The notes beneath the pieces are model-generated. The model had not been told where the DNA came from. It saw only the letters and a list, made by a program, of their open reading frames with translations, and made no database searches. Source: Candidatus Harrysmithiimonas galli (GTDB lineage Bacteria; Bacillota; Bacilli; CAJFEE01). Taken from it: DNA of 64,000 nt. This document shows, piece by piece, positions 35,285 through 44,825 of this stretch. The position numbers and the translations under genes are program-made. The number at the start of each line of letters is the position of its first letter. The stretch's first letter is position 1. The stretch spans positions 1-64,000 of the forward strand of contig CAJFEE010000009.1 of NCBI GenBank assembly GCA_904373265.1, read 5' to 3'.

Positions 35285-36655
35285 CTATGATTTTTTGATT
35301 GCTTCATGCAAAATTCTACCATCTCCACCCCAAACATCCATATCCAACAAATAAGAAACCGTTGGGACAAGATCAACCAATTCAACAGCCTGTAAATCGG
35401 TATCTGGTATAATGGAATTTCCATACATAAACAAAATATTTTGATAAGTGGATGCTCTAGGATTATAACCAGAAGTCGCATCTGGTGCATCCAAATACAC
35501 AATATCTTCGGCATGAAAACCGTCCATAAACCGAAATCCGGACTTTCCCTCAACAGCCATAGCAATCCCCACATCGGCATGAATTTTTTTCAAATCATTT
35601 CGAGTATGGATTTCCTTTATACCATAAATTCCCGCTTCCTTCAGTTCTTCAAGAATTTCTCGGACATGCTTTTCAGTTGCCAAATGATTATTTTTCACAT
35701 AAAGATAAGCCCCATTTCCAGTACTCTGAAAACAGGCCTGATAATCAATATACGTTCCACGATTGGCAATCAAATCCTCCCGTTCTAAAATATTGTTTAA
35801 ATACACATGTGTATGAATATCAATTTGGCTATTTACACTGACAAAAATAAAGACAGTATCTGAAAAAATCTTTGCTTGCTTTGTTATGTCTATCATCTTT
35901 TCCAAGAGATCATTATACTTTTGTAAAACATATTTCTGCTGATCACCATAACAAACTCCATACTTTTTTTGCAGCTTGCGAAGCGCATTTAGGCGCAACA
36001 GCAATAAATGCGGCTTTTTTCTTTGCAAAGTTCGACAAGCAATTTGGCTATAAAACGAGTCCTGCATATACTCTGGTATTTTTTTATCAACTGGTATGTA
36101 ACGAAGCTCTTGTGACAACAAAAATATCGGGCTTCCTGCACGCAGCAGTTTCAAATGGTGATTTTCACTCTTTAACGCTGTAATCTCAGGGATATTGTAT
36201 GTTATCACACTGTTTCCAGTAACTGGCCAGTTTAATGCAGCCGTTTTGAAATGCCTTTCCTGCATAAAATCATAAATGGCTTTTCGCTTCATTTCACTGC
36301 AATAGTTATACCAAATTTTTTGCTCATCTGAAATCCCAGGTTGAAATGGCTGATTATGGATAATTCCATGTTGATTCGGGTAGACTCCTGTAACCAAAGA
36401 TGTCAAAACTGGATAAGTCATTGTCGGATAAATCGATGTCAATTGATCGGAATAAGCACCTTCTATCTTTAATTTCTGGAATATCGGGAATTTTATTATA
36501 TTTTGGAAATCCCCTCGTAGTAATCCCTCTACAGCAATGATTACGATATGACGGGCTTTTTCCTTTCCAGTAAATTTTGCCTGCTTTAATTGGTCGATGC
36601 TTTTTTTCATCAGATGCTTAAAGCTAAACTTCCCTGAATCTTGTATTTCCATCAT
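35285..36655 (-). CDS. Alkaline-phosphatase superfamily (type I phosphodiesterase-like) protein, metal site degenerate
   Basis: 456 residues with the fold of NPP-type phosphodiesterases: HIVIIAVEGLLRG, SIYPTMTYPVLTSLVTGVYPNQHGIIHN (nucleophile Thr80 kept), LLLLRLNALRKLQKKYG, VFIFVSVNSQIDIHTHVYLN, ATSGYNPRASTYQNILFMYG. Against the family pattern the metal ligands look changed: VDG to VEG (Glu43), D-x3-H to R226-x3-K230, DH to V274-N275, and THGY to TSGY. If correct the protein cannot hold the usual two metals. No signal peptide or membrane helix. GGGAGG precedes two consecutive ATGs; either may start. Monocistronic. Confidence 0.8.
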   Translation of the reverse strand: MMEIQDSGKFSFKHLMKKSIDQLKQAKFTGKEKARHIVIIAVEGLLRGDFQNIIKFPIFQKLKIEGAYSDQLTSIYPTMTYPVLTSLVTGVYPNQHGIIHNQPFQPGISDEQKIWYNYCSEMKRKAIYDFMQERHFKTAALNWPVTGNSVITYNIPEITALKSENHHLKLLRAGSPIFLLSQELRYIPVDKKIPEYMQDSFYSQIACRTLQRKKPHLLLLRLNALRKLQKKYGVCYGDQQKYVLQKYNDLLEKMIDITKQAKIFSDTVFIFVSVNSQIDIHTHVYLNNILEREDLIANRGTYIDYQACFQSTGNGAYLYVKNNHLATEKHVREILEELKEAGIYGIKEIHTRNDLKKIHADVGIAMAVEGKSGFRFMDGFHAEDIVYLDAPDATSGYNPRASTYQNILFMYGNSIIPDTDLQAVELVDLVPTVSYLLDMDVWGGDGRILHEAIKKS

Positions 36656-37087
36656 ACAGCCTCCCTTTTCATGCCCTATATTTCTCTTTCATTTTATACA
36701 TAAAGTAAACCATTCGACCAATCTTTTATTTGACAGATAAAAAATACATAAAACATTTCGGATATTAATAAAATTTGGTGTTTTTTATGTGAATCCTGCT
36801 TAGAGAAATCATTGAATCGCAGATGCATTGGTCTGTTATAATTGATCGTACCTGTTCAAAAAGCCATCCAGATAAAAAATATACCCAGTTATATGACATC
36901 AGAAAAGATGATTTTTGTGCTGAAAATACAAATTTTATAAATAATGAAACAGACATAAAAACATTGTCGGTTTTTCATATGATATATTTTCTCTTATCCT
37001 TGTAAAGATGAAAATTTTGGTGTGTTATTTAAGAGTTTACCACAGACAAAAAATCAACGGCTGCTGTCTAAACAATATCTACATTTT
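36656..37087. other. Intergenic, possible second-order repeat
   Basis: About 430 bp, no gene. The stretch at 36745-36800 (ACATAAAACATTTC ... GGTGTTTTTTATGTGAATCCTGCTTAGAG) weakly resembles 25020-25070 including GTGAATCCT..TTAGAG; may be a shared intergenic hairpin. Confidence 0.35.
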
Positions 37088-37759
37088 TTATTGGTACCAT
37101 TGCACAATATCTTCCCGCTTTTGGCGAGTTTTTTCACGCTTTGGTTCAACTGCACGATAACCGAATGCAAGCATATAAGACAAACCAAAATGCTTGGGAT
37201 CCATCATGCCTGTTTCAACCAAAAATTTTTCAGCTGCTTCTTGATTGAACCCTTCAATTGGACAAGTATCTATGCCCAATTCAGCCGCAGCCGTCAGCAA
37301 ATTCCCCATCATAATATAGGTTTGTTTACAAGCCCAATCAAAAATGGCTCGGTCACTTTCCAGTAAATTTAGATCTGTCTTCTGAAAAACTTTCATCCGC
37401 TCAATTTTTGCCTTTGCAGCTTCCTCATCCATTTTTTGGACCGTTCGGATAAAATTCCATGTCCGTTTGGAAGAATAGATCATATCTTCCTTTTTTCGTG
37501 CCAAAACAACGATAAAATGACTAGCCGTTTTTAATGTATCTTGTGCACCCCATGTGAAAGCCAGCATTTTCTCCCGGATTCCATAATCTTGTACAACCAA
37601 AATTTTCCATGGTTCCATTCCCATGGAGCTCGGAGAAAGCCGTGCAACCTCAAGCAGAGTATCAAATTGATCAGATGGAATTTTTCGACTCGGATCCATT
37701 TGTTTACAAGCATGACGCATTTGATATCGTTTGATTATTTCTTCTTGTTTCTTTTTCAT
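37088..37759 (-). CDS. Nitroreductase-family NAD(P)H-dependent flavin oxidoreductase
   Basis: 223 residues from the ATG at 37759 (GGAGG nine bases upstream; longer frame unsupported). Nitroreductase hallmarks: RYQMRHACKQMDPSRKIP, ARLSPSSMGMEPWKILVVQD with the FMN-binding Ser/Pro region, KQTYIMMGNLLTAAAELGIDTCPIEGF, and AFGYRAVEPKREKTRQKREDIV. It should be a soluble FMN enzyme reducing nitro compounds or quinones; physiological substrate unknown. Monocistronic, between two terminators. Confidence 0.92.
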   Translation of the reverse strand: MKKKQEEIIKRYQMRHACKQMDPSRKIPSDQFDTLLEVARLSPSSMGMEPWKILVVQDYGIREKMLAFTWGAQDTLKTASHFIVVLARKKEDMIYSSKRTWNFIRTVQKMDEEAAKAKIERMKVFQKTDLNLLESDRAIFDWACKQTYIMMGNLLTAAAELGIDTCPIEGFNQEAAEKFLVETGMMDPKHFGLSYMLAFGYRAVEPKREKTRQKREDIVQWYQ

Positions 37760-37855
37760 GACTGAAAGCCTCCTTTGCCTTAGTATAACGAGAAGCTGAC
37801 TTTGGTTCAATTTTTCCGCCATATAATCTGACAATCCCTTCCACTTATTCAAACA

Positions 37856-37918
37856 AAAAAGCCAGAAACAAATTCAAATGCCCTTTTCTAAAGCATTTCA
37901 ATGGATTCTGGCTTTCAT
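37856..37918 (-). terminator. Terminator of the MFS transporter gene
   Basis: On the minus strand AAAGCCAGAA (37917-37908) pairs with TTCTGGCTTT followed by TTTTG; a nested AAATGC/GCATTT pair occupies the loop. Confidence 0.75.
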
Positions 37919-37929
37919 AAAATGATTTC

Positions 37930-39369
37930 TTATTGAATTGAAACTCGCTTAATAAACAGTGAAACAATAAATGCGATGACTGCAAAAACAAAGACAAAGA
38001 AAAATGAACTTTTTACACCGGCTGCCAACGCTTCCATTATAACAGCAGGTGCATCTGGATTTTCTACGGTTTGCATATATTTCATTTGTCCAGCGGTCAT
38101 CGTACTAATTGCCAGTGCAGTTCCCATTGCTCCAGCAATTTGTTGCAGTGTATTCATAATTGCAGTTCCGTCTGGATACATCTGTTTAGGCAACTGATTT
38201 AACCCGTTTGTTTGAGCTGGCATAATGACAAGTGCAATACAAACCAAAAGACAAATATGTAAAATCACAATGAGCCAAACTGGCGTCTCAGTAGAAATCA
38301 CAAAAAAGAAAACAAACGAAACAATCGACATTCCAAGTGTACCAAAAAGAACGAGCCATTTTGGACCGAATAAATCAAATAAACGTCCAGTAACCAATGA
38401 CATCAAACCATTGATTAAGCCACCTGGCAAAAGCACCAATCCTGCAACCAATGCACTGAGTAGTAAAGCACTTTTTAAATAAATCGGTAAAAGCACCGCC
38501 GTTCCCAATATAACAAACATACAAATAAAGGCAAGCAAAATCCCAAGGACAAACATCGGATGCTTCAGTACGCGAATGTTTAACACTGGCTTTTCCAGTT
38601 TAAGCTGGCGAATAATAAACAGTGCCAATCCAATAAATCCAATGATGAGCGTCAACCATACACGCGGTTCAGCCCATGATTCCAATCCTCCTTCAGCCGA
38701 ACTGAATCCAAATACCAGTCCGCCAAATCCAATTGTAGATAAAACAATGGAGAGCACGTCAATTTTTGGACGGGTAATGACAGAAATATTTTCCACATAT
38801 TTCATACCAACCAAAAGTGGAATCAATAATAAAATCAGACAGACCCAGAAAATAAGCTTCCAATGCATCGCCTCAATTAAAAATCCGGAAAACGTCGGAC
38901 CGACTGCTGGAGCTAGTAAAATAACAAGTGATACAAGTCCCATTGCAGAACCACGTTTATGAATTGGAATAATCAATAAAATAACATTCGTCATTAAGGG
39001 TAGGAGAAGACCCGTCCCCAATGCCTGAATCACACGCGCAACAAGCAACCATGCAAAACTCGGAGCCAATGCACCAAAAAGTGTTCCAAATAAAGATAAA
39101 AGCACTGACCCTAAAAACAACTGACGCGTGGTAAACCACTGAATCAACAATGCTGTGACAGGTAGAAAAATTCCCAATGTCAATAAATATCCAGTCGTCA
39201 GCCATTGTACCTCTGCTGCACCAATTCCATATTCAGTCATAATGTTTGTAAATGCCATATTCAATGCCGTTTCACTAAAAAGACCGATAAATCCCGCCAT
39301 TAAAAGCGCAAACATAATCGCTCCTTTTTTTATATTTGGATGTTCAGCCATAATCTGTTGATTGTCCAA
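37930..39369 (-). CDS. DHA2-type MFS multidrug/efflux transporter
   Basis: About 479 residues with 14 predicted helices, EmrB/QacA (DHA2) subfamily: GFIGLFSETALNMAFTNIM, AEVQWLTTGYLLTLGIFLPVTALLIQWF, RVIQALGTGLLLPLMTNVILL, FFSGFLIEAMHWKLIFWV. I favour the TTG start at 39369 (MDNQQIMAEHPNIKKG) because AGGAGGG sits seven bases upstream; the ATG at 39351 is the alternative. Such pumps export lipophilic cations or drugs by proton antiport. No regulator gene is adjacent. Terminator follows. Confidence 0.9.
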   Translation of the reverse strand: MDNQQIMAEHPNIKKGAIMFALLMAGFIGLFSETALNMAFTNIMTEYGIGAAEVQWLTTGYLLTLGIFLPVTALLIQWFTTRQLFLGSVLLSLFGTLFGALAPSFAWLLVARVIQALGTGLLLPLMTNVILLIIPIHKRGSAMGLVSLVILLAPAVGPTFSGFLIEAMHWKLIFWVCLILLLIPLLVGMKYVENISVITRPKIDVLSIVLSTIGFGGLVFGFSSAEGGLESWAEPRVWLTLIIGFIGLALFIIRQLKLEKPVLNIRVLKHPMFVLGILLAFICMFVILGTAVLLPIYLKSALLLSALVAGLVLLPGGLINGLMSLVTGRLFDLFGPKWLVLFGTLGMSIVSFVFFFVISTETPVWLIVILHICLLVCIALVIMPAQTNGLNQLPKQMYPDGTAIMNTLQQIAGAMGTALAISTMTAGQMKYMQTVENPDAPAVIMEALAAGVKSSFFFVFVFAVIAFIVSLFIKRVSIQ

Positions 39370-39585
39370 AAAAATCCCTCCTAATTCTACAAGTAAAAAT
39401 AAAATGAAACATTCCACTCTATCCTTTTATTATGCTAAGCAAGCATTATAACATAACAATCTGTTTATACGTCAATTATTTGCTTCTGAAAAATCCTCTA
39501 AAAAATACATTTCTATAAAAAGGAAAAAGCATTTGAAATTCTCCTAAGCTTACCCAATCTTTATACACTGAAACATATGACCTGC

Positions 39586-40149
39586 TTAAATTTTTCGTTG
39601 CATATGATCATAAATATGACCGGAAAGTATCATTTGTCCCATTGTTACAAAGCCTAGACGCGTATATAATCTTTTGGCATGTAAATTGGCTTGATCGCAA
39701 TTCAGCCCCATTACTGTTTCACCTGCCAAAGCAGCCTTTTGTGGTGCTGCCTGTAACAACCGTGTACCAATTTGCTGCCCGCGAAAATCTGGATGCGTTA
39801 CAATACTGTCAATATACCATTCTCCTGGAAAAGTTTCCGCATCAACAAACACTTTATCCTCTGCTTGTAAACCATAGCGAACACCGATTTTTGTCCAAGC
39901 CTGATCTATCGTTGGTTCTTGGACTCCTCGGTAACCGCATAATAAACCGGCAACTTTCTTTTTTGCTTCGTAAACCAGTAAGTTCCGATAGCCGAAACGG
40001 TAATCCTCTGTTTGAATCGCTTGTACGAGAATCTCCCTCAATAAAGACAATGGATATTTTTGTAAAATCGCAAGTTCCATATCTTGCCAAATTAACATAA
40101 TTAATGGTGCCAACTGATCGGCATCTTCTTTTTTTGCATCACGAATCAT
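39586..40149 (-). CDS. GNAT-family N-acetyltransferase
   Basis: 187 residues. MIRDAKKEDADQLAPLI opening, WYIDSIVTHPDFRGQQIGTRLLQAA (acetyl-CoA loop R-G-Q-x-I-G) and LNCDQANLHAKRLYTRLGF are the expected GNAT motifs. Substrate unknown; the YIDSIVTHPDFRG style is common among protein- or small-molecule acetyltransferases. Monocistronic and convergent with nothing. A long antisense frame over this gene is a shadow. Confidence 0.9.
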   Translation of the reverse strand: MIRDAKKEDADQLAPLIMLIWQDMELAILQKYPLSLLREILVQAIQTEDYRFGYRNLLVYEAKKKVAGLLCGYRGVQEPTIDQAWTKIGVRYGLQAEDKVFVDAETFPGEWYIDSIVTHPDFRGQQIGTRLLQAAPQKAALAGETVMGLNCDQANLHAKRLYTRLGFVTMGQMILSGHIYDHMQRKI

Positions 40150-40424
40150 AAAAATTTCTCCCTTTTTGGTTTTTTCCGTTCATTATAACAAAAAGAAGCA
40201 AAAATTCGAAACAACATGTTCAAATGACACCAATATTTTGGCTAAATGTGCGCTACATCATGGAAAACATATCCGTAGTTTTGTTATAATTAAAATCCAG
40301 AGAAAGGATGTCTTTTGAAAAACATCAGACTGTCAATTTAACATCAAACACAAAGTTAAAAACATGAAGCACCCGAACAGCTTCTTTTGTCTATATCATC
40401 ATTTATATAAAGAAAGGATAGTCT

Positions 40425-41135
40425 ATGACTTTTTATCAAACACTTGTTACCTACTATGACGAAATTTTCCCACTTAATGTGGTTACCCAGCAGTTTCTTT
40501 GCAGCATTTTCCCAAAAAACAGCTGCCTTTTGGATATGGGAGCAGGCACTGGAACCATGTCGTTGGCATTGCAAAAAAGTGGGAGAAAAATGACGGCTTT
40601 TGAACCGGATTCCAGCATGGTTGAGAAAATCAAACAAAAAAACACTGCAGAAACTGAGCACATCCTGGTCTATCAGAAAGGAATGCTGGAACTTGATGAA
40701 ATCTCTGAAAGCTTTGATGGCATATATTGTATTGGCAATACACTTGCACATTTGCAAAATGAACAAGAAATCTTTCGTTTTTTTCAGCAGGTTTATCAGC
40801 ATTTACATCCCACTGGTATCCTTATACTGCAAACCGTAAACTTTGATCAAATAAAGAAGCTTAAAACTTTTGAATTCCCAGTGATTCGAAAAGAAAATTG
40901 CATATTTATGCGTAAGTATGAACAAAACGGTACATATATTCGGTTTGTGATCACACTAAAAACTCAAAATGAAAGCCGATCAAATACAACCATTTTATTT
41001 CCCGCTTCCTCTCAAACCATTTTACAACTTTTACAAGAAGCTGGATTTTCTCATCTTCAAACATATGGGAATTTTAAAAAAGAAGCGTTTGAGAAAACGT
41101 CATCCGCCTTTATCGTTATCGGACAAAAAGTATAA
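40425..41135 (+). CDS. Class I SAM-dependent methyltransferase
   Basis: 236 residues. SAM-binding motif I is LLDMGAGTGTMSLAL (near residue 38), acidic motif II is FEPDSSMVEKI, and IYCIGNTLAHL (motif IV) follows. Family 25/11-type small-molecule or protein methyltransferase; substrate not evident. AGAAAGGA precedes the ATG. Ends 18 bp before the convergent Crp/Fnr gene. Confidence 0.92.
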   Translation: MTFYQTLVTYYDEIFPLNVVTQQFLCSIFPKNSCLLDMGAGTGTMSLALQKSGRKMTAFEPDSSMVEKIKQKNTAETEHILVYQKGMLELDEISESFDGIYCIGNTLAHLQNEQEIFRFFQQVYQHLHPTGILILQTVNFDQIKKLKTFEFPVIRKENCIFMRKYEQNGTYIRFVITLKTQNESRSNTTILFPASSQTILQLLQEAGFSHLQTYGNFKKEAFEKTSSAFIVIGQKV

Positions 41136-41152
41136 CAGACATCCGTCTAAAG

Positions 41153-41833
41153 CTACTGCACATACGCTTTTAGCTTTTCATAGTTACAAACAACTATTTT
41201 GCGACCAGACATACGAATGTAGTTTTGCTGCTGGAACAAAGAAAGCTTCCGACTCAACGTTTCCCTTGTTGTTCCAAGCATGGAAGCCATATCACTTTTA
41301 TTAAGTGGACACAAAAAAGTATAATCGGAATCTACGGAAACATTTTGTAAAATATAGGCTGCAATTCGCTGTCCGACATCCTTGCCGGTTACATCTCCAA
41401 GCAGCCTTTCTACATTTTCCAAACGCTCACTCATCTGTCTCATCATAGCTAGCATCACCTCAGGCGTTCGCATCAAAAATGCCTGAAATGCACTGCCTTT
41501 TAACATACAAATTTCTGTATCTTCCAATGCTTTGGCATTTGAAGCAAGCGGACGATTCAAAAATAAACTAAACTCGCCAAAAAAATCTCCCACATCCAAA
41601 ATCCGAACAACCTGTTCCCGTCCATTTTCAGAAAGCTGTGTGATTTTTACTCGCCCTGTTTTTACAACATACAAATTCCCATTCACATCACCAGCCAAAA
41701 AAATCAGCTCTCCTTTTTTAAATGAACGGTTTGTAATCATCTGTGAAACTTCCTGTTTTTGCACTTCCGAAAGCGTTTCAAAAATTGGAACGACCGAGAT
41801 ACAATATTGTCCGCCACATTGCTTACAATTCAT
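41153..41833 (-). CDS. Crp/Fnr-family transcription regulator with N-terminal cysteines
   Basis: 226 residues from ATG 41833 (AAAGGATG upstream; the longer frame begins at GTG). The N-terminus MNCKQCGGQYCIS has three cysteines, like Fnr/FLP-type sensors, then the cyclic-nucleotide-like beta barrel (GELIFLAGDVNGNLYVVKTGRVKI, GDFFGEFSLFLNRPLASNAKAL) and a HTH (SDMASMLGTTRETLSRKLSLFQ). A redox or iron-sulphur sensing role is suggested by the cysteines but three are fewer than the four of FNR; another Cys lies further along. Target genes unknown. Confidence 0.9.
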   Translation of the reverse strand: MNCKQCGGQYCISVVPIFETLSEVQKQEVSQMITNRSFKKGELIFLAGDVNGNLYVVKTGRVKITQLSENGREQVVRILDVGDFFGEFSLFLNRPLASNAKALEDTEICMLKGSAFQAFLMRTPEVMLAMMRQMSERLENVERLLGDVTGKDVGQRIAAYILQNVSVDSDYTFLCPLNKSDMASMLGTTRETLSRKLSLFQQQNYIRMSGRKIVVCNYEKLKAYVQ

Positions 41834-42559
41834 TTTAAACACATCCTTTAACTACCATTATAAACAAAAAGAAGGTCGATCTCAAAAAACATATGCCAGT
41901 GTGATTTCAATTCTTAGTGCCTGTACCAAATCCGCTTTATGATAATCTTTACAAGCCATTCATTTTCATTCCTATAATATTTCCAAATACTGAAACCAAC
42001 TCATCATAAATATTCTATATCATTTCATATTCATCTGATATAGCATGACTTTCCGTAAAATGATTTTCCTGCTGATTGTCATGTTTTTTATTTCGATGCC
42101 CTACCCATACCATTTGACAAAGAAATAAAATAAAAACAAAAAAACGAGTCCAGTAATTGGACTCAAAAGATCTACTTATGACAAAACATAAACACAATGC
42201 ACCAATCTAGGCTCTCAACCTCTGCAAATGTGATGGTTTTAAAATCAAAGTAAGGACTACCTTTTCTTCATAAAGATACACCAACATTTACAGAACCTGT
42301 CAATCAAGCTTTGCTGACTTCACTTCTTCACCTCAAACTTACAGAAGCAATATAATGAAGAAAGCCATCTGCTCCCTCGTCAACATGGACTTGTGCATTT
42401 CTTCCTAAAAAATGCTGACTTCAAGCTGGCTTTTGATTTTCTCCAATTCGTCCAACCACTGTTTAATGGACAGTGGGAGAATTCCAGCTTGGATCGTATT
42501 TACTATATTGTTGACTCACTCAGCTTGCTTTGTTCTCTCCTCAAGTAAGCAATAATTTG
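41834..42559. other. Intergenic, possible decayed sequence
   Basis: About 725 bp. No frame with a ribosome binding site and family match. The segment 42300-42540 has a locally higher GC content and looks like coding debris, but I could not assign it. Confidence 0.35.
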
Positions 42560-43080
42560 TCATTCCAGTTTCAAATTTCCTAATACATGAACAAAATGTA
42601 CAATCAAAAAGATGCATCCCGTAATTGTAAGTATGATATTATTACGCCATAATCCGATAAAAATGTAATATAAGGGTGGGAGAATAACAATATAAAACAG
42701 TATTACTATAATACTTTGATGACCTGTAAAATAGTAAAACCATCCAAAGAAATTCAATAACAAAACTCCGATTGCTATGCAGAAAAAAATAATTCTTTAC
42801 CTGATTTTACTGAAAAAAGTTTCGCCTCACTATGTACAATAAATGGCATGAATGCAACACATAATGAACCAAGTATTTTCTCGCATACATTTAATATAAC
42901 AGATGATTCGTATATATTTATTATTGGATTCGTTTCAAGTTTAAATAATGGCATTACCATATATGGAATTTCTTGAATTAAAAATAAAACCAATCCTAAT
43001 ATCCAAAATCCCAAATATTGATTTCCTAAAAGTTTAATCCATCCCACTATAATTTTTCTTCCAAATTCAATGTTTATCAT
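42560..43080 (-). pseudogene. Integral membrane protein gene with frameshift
   Basis: Minus frame 43080-42775 (MINIEFGRKIIVGWIKLLGNQYLGF, LGLVLFLIQEIPYM) and frame 42763-42560 (LLLNFFGWFYYF, LFYIVILPPLYYIFIGLW) are two halves of one hydrophobic protein of about 170 residues. The break is at a T7 tract (A7 on the plus strand, near 42783-42789): adding one base gives ELFFFCIAIGVLLLNFFGW. Four to five predicted helices in total. Family unknown. Either a real pseudogene or a homopolymer indel in the assembly. Lies just downstream of the tRNA operon's end. Confidence 0.6.
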
Positions 43081-43251
43081 CTCAAATATCGGAAAGACAA
43101 ATTCAAAATAGAGAACAATTCCTATATCAATTTTCTAAAACAAAAATGGTGATACCTTTATGATACCACCATTTTTGTTTTAGCATGAAAGATATACTAA
43201 AAATCTGAAGCCATCCCCGCTTGGAGGCAGGTTCGGATTATCATGATCTGA

Positions 43252-43334
<83 letters not shown>

Positions 43335-43339
43335 AAAAT

Positions 43340-43414
43340 TGGCTGGGCTAGCTGGATTCGAACCAGCGCATGACGGAGTCAAAGTCCGTTGCCTTACCGC
43401 TTGGCTATAGCCCA
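43340..43414 (-). tRNA. tRNA-Gln (TTG)
   Basis: TGGGCTA acceptor, anticodon loop CTTTGAC, TTCGAAT loop, CCA encoded. The charging enzyme GlnRS is in this window. Confidence 0.96.
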
Positions 43415-43466
43415 ATAAATAATCGGTCAAGGTGTTTGTACCTACATTTTTATGTGCACAAAAAAA

Positions 43467-43542
43467 TGGCGGTCCCGACCGGGATCGAACCGGCGATCTC
43501 CTGCGTGACAGGCAGGCATGTTAACCGCTACACCACGGGACC
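43467..43542 (-). tRNA. tRNA-Asp (GTC)
   Basis: GGTCCCG acceptor, anticodon loop CTGTCAC between CCTGC and GCAGG, TTCGATC loop, CCA encoded. Confidence 0.96.
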
Positions 43543-43572
43543 TTTTTAACTAAATAGAATACGACCTTAATA

Positions 43573-43647
43573 TGGTGACCCGTACGGGATTCGAACCCGT
43601 GTTACCGCCGTGAAAGGGCGGTGTCTTAACCACTTGACCAACGGGCC
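43573..43647 (-). tRNA. tRNA-Glu (TTC)
   Basis: GGCCCGT acceptor, anticodon loop CTTTCAC between CCGCC and GGCGG, TTCGAAT loop, CCA encoded. Confidence 0.96.
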
Positions 43648-43653
43648 ATAAAC

Positions 43654-43746
43654 TGGCGGAGAATGAGGGATTCGAACCCTCGCGGCGCATATTTACACCC
43701 TAACGGTTTAGCAAACCGTCCCCTTCAGCCTCTTGGGTAATTCTCC
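43654..43746 (-). tRNA. tRNA-Ser (GCT)
   Basis: GGAGAAT acceptor, anticodon loop TTGCTAA between ACGGT and ACCGT, long variable arm, TTCGAAT loop, CCA encoded. Confidence 0.96.
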
Positions 43747-43747
43747 T

Positions 43748-43822
43748 TGGCTCCACAGGTAGGGATCGAACCTACGACCGATCGGTTAACAGCCGATTGC
43801 TCTACCGCTGAGCTACTGTGGA
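43748..43822 (-). tRNA. tRNA-Asn (GTT)
   Basis: TCCACAG acceptor, anticodon loop CTGTTAA between ATCGG and CCGAT, TTCGATC loop, CCA encoded. First gene of the operon. Confidence 0.96.
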
Positions 43823-43850
43823 ATGTATCTCTTTATTGCGAACAAATAAT

Positions 43851-43879
43851 ATGTTACATGAAGTTAAAAAGAATGTCAA
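43851..43879 (-). promoter_or_regulatory. Promoter of the tRNA operon
   Basis: On the minus strand TTGACA (43879-43874), 17-bp spacer, TAACAT (43856-43851), about 30 bp before tRNA-Asn. The -35 is perfect; the -10 matches 4 of 6. Confidence 0.7.
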
Positions 43880-44166
43880 TCATTTTCATAAAAAAATTTT
43901 GATCCCTAAACTTTATGATGAAACTCAAAAGATACAGCACACCATTTTCTAAACAAAATGTATCCACCTACATGACTGCACCTTATTGCTACAATCAAAA
44001 AAGTAGAACAGACAAACCAATAGCCATTGATATAAAGATTTAAACGAAGAAGGTGTGGAAATCATCTTTTAGACATGCTTTCCCACACTGTAAAAACAAA
44101 TCTTAAATACTCATATTTTTTCTTACTTACCTTACTATTTGCGAAGAACTTGAGTACATCCTGCTC
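43880..44166. other. Intergenic, no gene seen
   Basis: AT-rich gap between the tRNA promoter and the sprT-like gene. Confidence 0.35.
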
Positions 44167-44628
44167 TTATTTCCACTCTTTTTTACATATTAAAATTCCT
44201 CGACAACGACCACAACAATATTTTGAAAGATCGACTTTTCTTTTGCGAAAAAATTTTTGTCCACAATCTCTACATTGATACAAATAGCGAAAAGCATTTT
44301 CCTTCTTTTGGCTTGGAAGCGGCGGGCAGTGCATTTTCGCTCCAACCTTTTTCAAAAGACTTTGAAAAACTCGATCTTTATGTTTATACGGCAATTGGTG
44401 CAAGTGCAAATGATAATGACAGAGTTCATGCTTAATAATTTGCTCCAATTCTTCCATTCCATATACATCGTAGTATTTTTTGTTGATTTCAATATTATGA
44501 CTTTTAAGTAAATAACGTCCACCTGTTGTTCGCAAACGTGGATTAAAACGGGCACGATGTAAAAATGGCAGTTGAAAATAAATTTGTGACAAAGATTCTG
44601 TTAACATCTGCAATTTTTCTTCATCCAT
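44167..44628 (-). CDS. SprT-like zinc metalloprotease-family protein
   Basis: 153 residues from ATG 44628, close behind AGGGGGCAGG. Contains the zinc motif IIKHELCHYHLH (HExxH) near residue 70 and a C-terminal zinc-ribbon (YQCRDCGQKF, YCCGRCRGIL; two CxxC pairs). This is the bacterial SprT/YdcK family, often found next to tex in Bacillota; physiological function is unclear, and similarity to the DNA-protein crosslink protease Spartan is only structural. Downstream of tex on the same strand, but separated by about 200 bp. Confidence 0.9.
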   Translation of the reverse strand: MDEEKLQMLTESLSQIYFQLPFLHRARFNPRLRTTGGRYLLKSHNIEINKKYYDVYGMEELEQIIKHELCHYHLHLHQLPYKHKDRVFQSLLKKVGAKMHCPPLPSQKKENAFRYLYQCRDCGQKFFRKRKVDLSKYCCGRCRGILICKKEWK

Positions 44629-44825
44629 CTGTCCTGCCCCCTTTGCGCCCAAGCACTTGATTACATAAAAAATGACAGCACCTCAAAGCATACATCACTT
44701 ATTTTAAAATAAAATTTAGCAAATATAAATATTTTAAGATGTTACTTCCAATAAATCTTTATACAAAACCGAAAGTCTAAACTATGCCATTCTTTAAAAA
44801 CAAATAGATTATTTGATTTTTCTTT
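44629..44825. other. Intergenic, no gene seen
   Basis: About 200 bp between tex and the sprT-like gene. Confidence 0.3.

Noticed and set aside
39642..40100. Long plus-strand open frame of about 150 residues
   Set aside because: It lies antisense to the well-supported GNAT gene at 39586-40149 and has no ribosome binding site or family motif.
42015..42197. Minus-strand 60-residue frame
   Set aside because: Intergenic, no ribosome site, no motif.
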